Shown piece after piece: positions 7,831 through 14,768 of a stretch of DNA of 64,000 nucleotides; positions within the stretch are counted from its first letter, which is position 1, and every line of letters starts with the position of its first letter. Below the pieces are notes generated by a model. That model was not told where the DNA came from and did no database searches. It was given only the letters and a program-made list of their open reading frames with translations. Source of the DNA: Variovorax sp. Root318D1 (lineage in GTDB: Bacteria; Pseudomonadota; Gammaproteobacteria; Burkholderiales; Burkholderiaceae_C); NCBI RefSeq assembly GCF_001424835.1, contig NZ_LMCQ01000022.1, forward strand, positions 195,173 to 259,172. Reading direction: 5' to 3'. A program made the translations under genes and the position numbers.

Positions 7831-9429
7831 GTGCCGGCCGCCGCTTCGCTGTTGTGCTTCATGCGTCGCGTGCCGATGGCGCTGGTTGCATGCGCAGTGG
7901 CGCTGCTCACGGCCTGCGCGAGCGCGCCGGGGGACCGTCGGCCGCTGGTTTCGGTGTCGTTGCCTTCCTCCGCATCGGTGAACGAAGCCGCGCGACTGCG
8001 CTGGCTCGACCGCGTGGGCTGGGGTGCCAATGCGAGCAGCGAAGCGCAACTGGCGCAGCGAGGCCTGTCGCTGTGGATGCGCGACCAGCTCAATCCGCGG
8101 CCCGCGCCGCTGCCGCCGGCCGCGCAGGCGCAGGTCGATGCCATGGCCATTTCGCGCACACCGCTCGACCAGCTCGTCACCGAACTCGACGCGCAGCGCA
8201 AGGCGGCCGATGCGTTGCCCGGCGACGACGAGAAGAAGGCCGCGCGCCAGGCCTACCAGCAGCGGCTCAGCGGGCTGGTACGCGAGGCGCAACAGCGCTT
8301 CGTGCTGCGCGCGCTCTATTCGCCCAACCAGTTGCAGGAGCAGATGACATGGTTCTGGATGAACCACTTCAACGTCAACCTGCGCAAGGACAACATCCGC
8401 GCGATGGTGGGCGACTACGAAGAGAACGCGATCCGACCGCACGCGCTCGGCAGGTTTCGCGACCTGCTCGGTGCCACGCTGCACCACCCCGCGATGCTGC
8501 GCTACCTCGACAACGCGCAGAACGCCGCCAACCGCATCAACGAGAACTATGCGCGCGAGCTGATGGAGCTTCACACGCTCGGCGTGGACGGCGGCTATTC
8601 GCAAGCCGACGTGCAGGAGCTGGCGCGCGTGCTCACCGGCGTGGGCGTGAGCTACCAGCCGCTCGACGCGCCGCCGCCGAACGTGCGGCCGGCCCTGCGC
8701 GCCGACTACGTGCGCAAAGGCCTGTTCGAGTTCAACCCCAACCGGCACGACTACGGGTCGAAGACGCTGCTGGGCCAGCCCATCCAGAGCCGTGGACTGG
8801 CCGAGGCCGACGAGGCGCTCGACCGCCTGGCGCGCGCGCCGGCCACCGCGCGCTTCATCGCGCGCAAGCTCGCCGTGTACTTCGTCTCCGACGATCCGCC
8901 GCAGGCGTTGGTCGAACGCATGGCTGTGGCCTTCACGCGCAGCGACGGCGACATCGCCGTCACGCTCAAGGCGATGTTCGAGTCGCCCGAGTTCGCCGCC
9001 TCGCTCGGCCGCAAGTTCCGCGACCCGGTGCACTACGTGATCGCTGGCGTGCGGCTCGCGTACGACGACCGCGTGGTGTCCAACGTGAATCCGATGCTCG
9101 GCTGGATCAACCGCATGGGCGAACAGCTGTACGGCCACGAGACGCCCAACGGCTATCCGCTCAACGAAGCGGCCTGGGCCAGCGCGGGACAGATGAACAC
9201 GCGCTTCGAGATCGCGCGCGCCATCGGTGCGAACGGCGCCGTGCTGTTCCGCGCGGACGACAAGGCTCCGCTCGAGAAACCCGCATTCCCGCCACTGGCC
9301 GATTCGCGCGCGGTGCGCGCGATGCAGGCGGGCCTGGGCGCGGACACGCGCGAGGCGCTGGCGCAGGCGAAGAACCCGCAGGAGTGGAACACCTTCCTGC
9401 TGGCGTCGCCGGAACTGATGCGCCGTTGA
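7831..9429 (+). CDS. DUF1800 family protein, predicted lipoprotein
   Basis: About 532 aa. The N-terminal part contains a lipoprotein signal MRRVPMALVACAVALLTAC with lipobox LTAC. Family-typical segments follow: RLRWLDRVGWGA, WFWMNHFNVNL, NINENYARELMELHTLGVDGGY and FARVLTG-like ARVLTGVGV. Start choice: GTG 7831 sits 8 nt after AGGGAG (7817-7822); GTG 7822 overlaps the previous stop but its Shine-Dalgarno would overlap the codon; ATG 7861 begins directly at the lipoprotein signal and is also plausible. DUF1800 and DUF1501 genes are usually adjacent, as here; their biochemical role is not established. Confidence 0.85.
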   Translation: MPAAASLLCFMRRVPMALVACAVALLTACASAPGDRRPLVSVSLPSSASVNEAARLRWLDRVGWGANASSEAQLAQRGLSLWMRDQLNPRPAPLPPAAQAQVDAMAISRTPLDQLVTELDAQRKAADALPGDDEKKAARQAYQQRLSGLVREAQQRFVLRALYSPNQLQEQMTWFWMNHFNVNLRKDNIRAMVGDYEENAIRPHALGRFRDLLGATLHHPAMLRYLDNAQNAANRINENYARELMELHTLGVDGGYSQADVQELARVLTGVGVSYQPLDAPPPNVRPALRADYVRKGLFEFNPNRHDYGSKTLLGQPIQSRGLAEADEALDRLARAPATARFIARKLAVYFVSDDPPQALVERMAVAFTRSDGDIAVTLKAMFESPEFAASLGRKFRDPVHYVIAGVRLAYDDRVVSNVNPMLGWINRMGEQLYGHETPNGYPLNEAAWASAGQMNTRFEIARAIGANGAVLFRADDKAPLEKPAFPPLADSRAVRAMQAGLGADTREALAQAKNPQEWNTFLLASPELMRR

Positions 9430-9449
9430 TCGAGGAAGGACACACTGTC

Positions 9450-10661
9450 ATGCAACGTCGAGAACTGCTCAAGCTCGTGGCCGCCGTTCCGTTCGCGGGC
9501 GCCGCTGGCCGGTTGATGGCCGCGCCCGCAGCCGAAGGCGTCAAGCTGCTGGTCGTGTTCCTGCGCGGCGCGTACGACTGCAGCAACCTGCTCGTCCCCA
9601 CGAGCAGCGACTTCTACTACGCCTCGCGCCCCAACATCGCCATCGCCCGCCCCGGCACGCCCGACGGCGCGCTGCCGCTCGACGGCAACTGGGGCTTGCA
9701 TCCCGCGCTGGCACAAAGCGTGATGCCGATGTTCCAGCAGAAGCAGGCCTCCTTCATCGCCTTTGCCGGCACCGATGACCTCACCCGCAGCCACTTCCAA
9801 ACACAGGACTCCATCGAACTCGGCCAGGCGCTCGACAAGCGCCGCGACTACCGCTCGGGTTTTCTCAATCGCCTGGCCGGCGTGCTCGGCGCGGGGCCCG
9901 TCACCGACGTGTCCCCCATCGCCTTCACCGAGCAGCTGCCCCTTTCGCTGCGCGGCAGCGCCAAGGCCGCCAACATGGCGCTCGCGGGCAATGCGCGTGC
10001 GGGCATCGATGCGCGGCAGAGCCAGGTCATCGCGGCCATGTACCGCAATACCCCGCTGGCCAAGCCGGTGGCCGAAGGCTTCGAGCTGCGCGACGAGGTG
10101 ACGCGCGCGGTGCAGGCCGAGATGGACGCCGCCAGCCGAAACGCCATGACCGCCAAAGGCTTCGAGCTGGTGGCGCGCCGCATGGCCCTGCTGATGCGAG
10201 ACCGCTTCGACCTCGGCTTCGTCGACGTCGGCGGCTGGGACACGCACGTGGGGCAGGGCGGCGCCACCGGCTACCTCGCCAATCGGTTCGAGGAATTGGG
10301 CCGCGGCGTGGCCGGCTTCGCACAGGAGATGGGCGACGACGCGTGGCGCCAGACCGTGGTGGTCGTCATCAGCGAGTTCGGCCGCACCTTCCGCGAGAAC
10401 GGCAACCGTGGCACCGACCACGGGCACGGCACCGTGTACTGGGTGCTCGGCGGCGGACTCTCGGCAGAGGCCGGCGGGCGCGTCGTGGGCGAGCAGCAGG
10501 AGGTGACGCAGGCCACGCTGTTCCAGAACCGCGACTACCCGGTGCTCAACGAATACCGCGCGGTGTTCGGCGGGCTGTTCAAGCGGATGTACGGCCTCTC
10601 GCCGGCACAGCTCGCGCGGGTGTTCGACGGGGTAGCGCCGAAGGATCTGCAGCTGGTTTAG
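9450..10661 (+). CDS. DUF1501 family protein, predicted Tat substrate
   Basis: A 403-aa protein of the DUF1501 family, related to the alkaline phosphatase/sulfatase-like fold. The N-terminus MQRRELLKLVAAVPFAG has the twin-arginine pattern RRELLK followed by a hydrophobic stretch. Conserved stretches include VVFLRGAYDCSNLLVP, RSHFQTQDSIE, VGGWDTH (metal-type Asp/His) and the C-terminal ISEFGRTFRENGNRGTDHGHG. GAGGAAGGA at 9432-9440 is a strong ribosome-binding site. It follows the DUF1800 gene by 20 bp, the usual arrangement; a periplasmic hydrolase or anchor function is inferred only from fold and export signal. Confidence 0.87.
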   Translation: MQRRELLKLVAAVPFAGAAGRLMAAPAAEGVKLLVVFLRGAYDCSNLLVPTSSDFYYASRPNIAIARPGTPDGALPLDGNWGLHPALAQSVMPMFQQKQASFIAFAGTDDLTRSHFQTQDSIELGQALDKRRDYRSGFLNRLAGVLGAGPVTDVSPIAFTEQLPLSLRGSAKAANMALAGNARAGIDARQSQVIAAMYRNTPLAKPVAEGFELRDEVTRAVQAEMDAASRNAMTAKGFELVARRMALLMRDRFDLGFVDVGGWDTHVGQGGATGYLANRFEELGRGVAGFAQEMGDDAWRQTVVVVISEFGRTFRENGNRGTDHGHGTVYWVLGGGLSAEAGGRVVGEQQEVTQATLFQNRDYPVLNEYRAVFGGLFKRMYGLSPAQLARVFDGVAPKDLQLV

Positions 10662-10713
10662 CTGCCCGGAGCATTCCGGCGCACCGGCCTCCGGGACCGT
10701 CGAGAATCGGCGC

Positions 10714-11484
10714 ATGCCTCACGCCGTCTCCCTTCTTCGCGCCGCGCGCCTGGCGCGAAGCGCCAAACCCTTTCTGGCCCGCGGTGGCTTCAAGCGCGAG
10801 CGCTGCGCGGGCTGCCGCCTGGTGCCCAGCCACTGCATGTGCACTGTGCGCCCTTCGGTGACAACGCGCGCGGGGGTGTGTCTGCTCATGGCCGACATCG
10901 AGCCGCTCAAGCCCACCAACACGGGATGGCTGGTCGCCGACGTGGTGGCCGATACCTTCGCCTTCGGCTGGGCCCGCACCGAAACCGATCCCGCGCTGCT
11001 GGCGCTGTTGAACGATCCGCAGTGGCAGCCATACGTGGTGTTCCCGGGGCAATATGCGGCGCCCGAGCGCGTGGTCCTGACCGTTGCCGCGCCTGAACCG
11101 GCCGGCAGTGGCACCGCGAAACGCCCACTCTTCATCTTGTTCGACGCGACATGGGCCGAGGCACGCAAGATGTTTCGCAGAAGCCCTTACCTCGACCGGC
11201 TGCCGGTGTTGAGTCTGCAGCCGGAGAGGATCACGCAGTACGAGCTGCGCAACTCCGGCCGCGACGACCACTTCTGCACCAGCGAGGTGGCTGCGATGTG
11301 CATGAACCTGGCAGGCGAGCATGTCGCGGAACAGACGCTGTATGCCTATCTGGTGGTGTTCACGCACCACTATCTGCGCGCGAAGAACCAGCAGCCCGTG
11401 GCGTGGGGTGATGCTGCGCATCAGCGGCTGCGCGAAGTGTCCGCACCGCGGTGCGCCTCGGCCATGACCCCGTCACCGGAGTGA
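10714..11484 (+). CDS. DTW domain protein, tRNA-uridine aminocarboxypropyltransferase-like
   Basis: A 256-aa protein. The N-terminal region has a four-cysteine cluster, CAGCRLVPSHCMC, and the core has the family motif written FDATWAEARKM, matching the DTW (D-x-T-W) signature. Members such as E. coli TapT attach an aminocarboxypropyl group from S-adenosylmethionine to uridine-47 of tRNA. Later conserved parts are YELRNSGRDDHFCTSEVA and the C-terminal helix with FTHHYLRAKNQQ. It lies 52 bp after the DUF1501 gene with no obvious shared function. The family is clear; the exact tRNA target is inherited from characterised relatives. Confidence 0.85.
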   Translation: MPHAVSLLRAARLARSAKPFLARGGFKRERCAGCRLVPSHCMCTVRPSVTTRAGVCLLMADIEPLKPTNTGWLVADVVADTFAFGWARTETDPALLALLNDPQWQPYVVFPGQYAAPERVVLTVAAPEPAGSGTAKRPLFILFDATWAEARKMFRRSPYLDRLPVLSLQPERITQYELRNSGRDDHFCTSEVAAMCMNLAGEHVAEQTLYAYLVVFTHHYLRAKNQQPVAWGDAAHQRLREVSAPRCASAMTPSPE

Positions 11485-11537
11485 CCGCCGGCTTGGCGAG
11501 ACAATGGCCGGCATCGACACATCCAGAGACCTTTCGC

Positions 11538-12590
11538 ATGACGACGCTTAAGCAAATTCTCGGCACCGAACTCCCCCTCATCCAGGCGCCGATGGCCGGC
11601 ATTCAGGGCAGCGCGATGGCCATCGCGGTCAGCAATGCGGGCGGGCTTGGTTCGCTGCCCTGCGCCATGCTGAGCCCCGATGCCATGCGCAGCGAATTGG
11701 CGGCGATTCGCGCCGGAACCGACAAACCCTACAACGTCAATTTCTTTTGCCACACCCCGCCGGAGCCGAGTGCCGAACGAGAGGCGACGTGGCGTGCCGC
11801 GCTGGCACCGTACTACGCCGAATTCGGCATCGATGCGGCCGGCATTCCCACCGGCCCGGGCCGCAATCCCTTCAGCGCCGAGGTGGCCAATTTGCTGGCC
11901 GAGTTCAAGCCGCCAGTGGTGAGCTTTCATTTCGGACTGCCGTCCGAACCGCTGCTGGCGCTGGTACACAGCTGGGGTTCGAAGGTGCTCGCGTCGGCCA
12001 CCACGGTGGATGAAGCGCTGTGGCTCGAAGCGCACGGTGCCGATGCGGTCATTGCCCAAGGCCTGGAAGCGGGCGGCCATCGAGGCCATTTTCTTTCGCA
12101 CGACCTGACGACGCAGCTCGGCACTTTCGCGCTGTTGCCGCAAGTGGTGCGCGCCGTGAAGGTACCGGTAATCGCAGCGGGCGGCATCGCGGATGCGAGC
12201 GGCGTCGCCGGGGCGATGGCGCTGGGGGCCGCGGGCGTGCAGGTTGGCACCGCCTACATGCTGACGCCGGAAGCCACCACGACCGCGATCCACCGTGCGG
12301 CGCTCAAGAGCGAAGCTGCGCGCCACACAGCGCTCACCAACCTGTTCACAGGCCGGCCGGCGCGCGGCATCGTGAACCGCGTGATGCGCGAGCTGGGGCC
12401 GATCGGTTCTGCGGCGCCTGAATTTCCGCTCGCCACTTCGGCCATCGCGCCGCTGCGCGCCAAGGCCGAGGCACAGGGCAGCGGGGACTTTTCTCCGCTG
12501 TGGTCGGGCCAGAACGCGACGGGCTGCCGCGAGGTGTCTTCGGCGGAGGTGACCCTGGCGCTGGCCCAAGGCTTTCACGCATCCCTGTGA
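11538..12590 (+). CDS. Nitronate monooxygenase (FMN-dependent)
   Basis: A 350-aa TIM-barrel flavoprotein of the NMO/2-nitropropane dioxygenase family. It starts MTTLKQILGTELPLIQAPMAGIQG; the hallmark AQGLEAGGHRGHF includes the conserved histidine pair, then PVIAAGGIADASGVAGAMALGAAGVQVGTAY supplies the phosphate-binding loops for FMN. It would oxidise alkyl nitronates such as propionate-3-nitronate to semialdehydes, a detoxification step. ATG 11538 is 54 bp past the DTW gene; an in-frame extension to 11451 overlaps that gene and is rejected. The esterase gene follows 8 bp later, so the two may be cotranscribed. Confidence 0.9.
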   Translation: MTTLKQILGTELPLIQAPMAGIQGSAMAIAVSNAGGLGSLPCAMLSPDAMRSELAAIRAGTDKPYNVNFFCHTPPEPSAEREATWRAALAPYYAEFGIDAAGIPTGPGRNPFSAEVANLLAEFKPPVVSFHFGLPSEPLLALVHSWGSKVLASATTVDEALWLEAHGADAVIAQGLEAGGHRGHFLSHDLTTQLGTFALLPQVVRAVKVPVIAAGGIADASGVAGAMALGAAGVQVGTAYMLTPEATTTAIHRAALKSEAARHTALTNLFTGRPARGIVNRVMRELGPIGSAAPEFPLATSAIAPLRAKAEAQGSGDFSPLWSGQNATGCREVSSAEVTLALAQGFHASL

Positions 12591-12597
12591 ATCACCC

Positions 12598-13269
12598 ATG
12601 ACCCCACTTCATTTGCCCTTCAAGTTCCTGGCGCACGGCGCAAAGGCCGACGTCCGCGAGCCGTGGCTGCTGGTGCTCATGCATGGCGTGGGGAGCAACG
12701 AGCAGGACCTGTTCGGTCTCGCTCGGCTCATGCCGCCGCAGTTTCATGTGCTGAGCCTGCGTGCGCCGTATGTGCTTTCGCCCGATGCCTATGCGTGGTT
12801 CGAATTCCAGGTGCTGGCCGATGGCGAGCGGCGCATCAACGAGGAGCAGGAGCGCGAAAGCCGCTTCCTGGTCGGCGAAATGATCGCCTCGGCCGCGCAG
12901 CAGCTGGGCGTGCCGCCTGAACGCGTGGTGGTTGGCGGTTTCAGCCAGGGCGGCATCATGGCGCTGTCGCTGTTGCTCACCCAGCCCGCCAAGGTGCGCG
13001 CCGCAATGGTGTGGCACAGCCGGCTGCTGCCGCAGGTGGTGCCGCACATCGCACCGCCAGAGGCCTTCGAGGGCAAGGCGCTGTGGGTGAGCCACGGCAG
13101 CGCGGACAACGTGATTCCACCGAGCGCCGCAGAGGCCACCCGCGAGCTGGCACGCGGCCTGCCGCTGGCGCTCTCGGGCGGAGATTTTCCGGGTGGACAC
13201 GAGATCCGGCCGGCCGAGCTGCAGGGCTCGCTGGCCTGGCTGCAATCGCTTACAGCCGGCGCACCCTAG
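12598..13269 (+). CDS. Alpha/beta-hydrolase, phospholipase/carboxylesterase (Abhydrolase_2) family
   Basis: A 223-aa serine esterase. The oxyanion-side loop is HGVGSNEQD (from residue 29), the nucleophile elbow GGFSQGG has Ser116, the acid is Asp170 in HGSADNVI, and the base is His201 in GGHEIRP. This is the arrangement of bacterial carboxylesterase EstB/acyl-protein thioesterase relatives. There is no signal peptide, so it is cytosolic. It begins 8 bp after the nitronate monooxygenase stop. The substrate is unknown; a short-chain acyl ester is the general expectation for the family. Confidence 0.87.
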   Translation: MTPLHLPFKFLAHGAKADVREPWLLVLMHGVGSNEQDLFGLARLMPPQFHVLSLRAPYVLSPDAYAWFEFQVLADGERRINEEQERESRFLVGEMIASAAQQLGVPPERVVVGGFSQGGIMALSLLLTQPAKVRAAMVWHSRLLPQVVPHIAPPEAFEGKALWVSHGSADNVIPPSAAEATRELARGLPLALSGGDFPGGHEIRPAELQGSLAWLQSLTAGAP

Positions 13270-13396
13270 GGGCTGAACTTTTCTCGTGGTTGGCGCGTCA
13301 CAGGGCGTTACGAGGACGCAGCCGTGGTGCGGGCACTGTTGATGCACCATATCTGCTCGCCTCCCACTGCAATCCTCCCAAAAGGAAACTGCCCCC

Positions 13397-14350
13397 ATGT
13401 CCGACAGAGACACGCCCGAAATCCGCGAAGTGCCCGAGCTGCGCGACGCACCCACGTACAACAGGCCGCGCCGCGAATCGTCGACGGGAACCCTCGTCGT
13501 CATCGTGCTGCTGGCGCTTGCCGCCGCATTCCTCGGCTGGCGCTGGTACCAGCAGCAGCAACGACTGCACGTGGAACCGATACCACCCGTTGCCACCACC
13601 GCGCCCAACGACGGGCCTGCGCCCGCACCGGCGCCCCCACCATTGCCCGAATCGCTGGAGCCGCAGAACCCGATCGATGCGATCGCGCTGCCCGCTTCGG
13701 GGCTGCCCACGGTCGCGGATTCCGATACGCGCGTGATGAAGGCGCTGGTCGACCTGATGGGCAGCAAGAACGTGGCCGACTTCCTGCAGTTCGAAGGCAT
13801 CGTGCGCCGCACGGTTGCCACCGTCGACAACATGCCGCGGGAGCAGTCACCCGCGAGCACATGGCCCGTGCAGCCCACCCGGCAGCGCTTCACTACCGCA
13901 GGCAAGGGCGAGGCGCAGACCATCGCGCCCGCCAATGCCGCGCGCTACACCCCCATCGTGCAGCTTGCCGAATCGATCAATCCGGCCAAGGCGGCCAAGA
14001 CCTACGCACAGCTGTATCCGCTGTTTCAAAAATCGTATGAGGAGCTCGGCTTTCCGGGGCGCTATTTCAACGACCGGCTCATCGCCGTGATCGACCATCT
14101 GCTGGAGGCGCCCGAACCCACCGGTCCGGTGCAGGTTCGCCTCGTCGAGGTGAAGGGCAAGGTGTCGCCGCAGCGGCCTTGGGTGCGTTACGAATACGCC
14201 GATCCGCAGCTTGAAGCGCTCTCGTCCGGCCAGAAGGTCATGGTGCGCATGGGGCTGGAGAACGAGCGCAGGATGAAGGCCAGCTTGCGCGGCTTCCGCG
14301 AGCAGATCGCCACCGGCGAGATGCTGAAGAAGAAGCAGCAGCAGCGCTGA
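13397..14350 (+). CDS. DUF3014 domain membrane-anchored protein
   Basis: A 317-aa protein. After an acidic and basic cytosolic tail of about 30 residues there is one transmembrane helix (about 30-50, TLVVIVLLALAAAFLGWRWY), a Pro/Ala-rich linker (about 60-100) and a globular periplasmic domain beginning near TRVMKALVDLMGSKNVADFL. That order, with LYPLFQKSYEELGFPGRYFNDR and WVRYEYADPQLEALSSGQK, matches DUF3014 proteins. It ends in a Lys/Gln tail. The function of the family is unknown. AAAAGGAAACTG precedes the ATG. It stands alone, 127 bp after the esterase. Confidence 0.8.
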   Translation: MSDRDTPEIREVPELRDAPTYNRPRRESSTGTLVVIVLLALAAAFLGWRWYQQQQRLHVEPIPPVATTAPNDGPAPAPAPPPLPESLEPQNPIDAIALPASGLPTVADSDTRVMKALVDLMGSKNVADFLQFEGIVRRTVATVDNMPREQSPASTWPVQPTRQRFTTAGKGEAQTIAPANAARYTPIVQLAESINPAKAAKTYAQLYPLFQKSYEELGFPGRYFNDRLIAVIDHLLEAPEPTGPVQVRLVEVKGKVSPQRPWVRYEYADPQLEALSSGQKVMVRMGLENERRMKASLRGFREQIATGEMLKKKQQQR

Positions 14351-14462
14351 CCCATCGCCCCCTAGCGCCTTGTAGGCGCGGGCCGATTGCGTGCGGCGCC
14401 GATGGCGTGGATGATCTGCCGACCCGATAGAGCGATCCCCCAAAGACATCGAGGACACCCGT

Positions 14463-14711
14463 ATGAACCTGATGAGCGTCGATCTCTACCAGAGTGCCAC
14501 TGATCCAACGAAATTCCTGGCGCTTCCAACGGGCACCGATCCCACCGAACTCATGGGGCCGATGACCTTCGATCAGGACTACGCGCAGGTCGTCAAATAC
14601 CGCGAGGGCTTCGAGTTCGACCCGTCGGAAAACTACGCCGGAGCCAACGCCGCCAAGATTGCCGCGGACATCCTGACCACGAAGTGGTCGATGTATCGCC
14701 GCGAAACCTGA
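14463..14711 (+). CDS. Small protein of unknown function
   Basis: An 82-aa acidic protein starting MNLMSVDLYQSATDPTKFLALP. It has no signal peptide, membrane helix or cysteine. The preceding GACATCGAGGACACCCGT gives a GAGGA ribosome-binding site at a good distance, and codon use is like the neighbours, so it is probably a real gene. No family is recognised. It is convergent with gcvP, with 57 bp between stops. Confidence 0.6.
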   Translation: MNLMSVDLYQSATDPTKFLALPTGTDPTELMGPMTFDQDYAQVVKYREGFEFDPSENYAGANAAKIAADILTTKWSMYRRET

Positions 14712-14768
14712 GCCACAAACGGTGCGTAGCCGGGCGGCCGCGCAGCAGCCGCCGATCGCTGCGGGACT

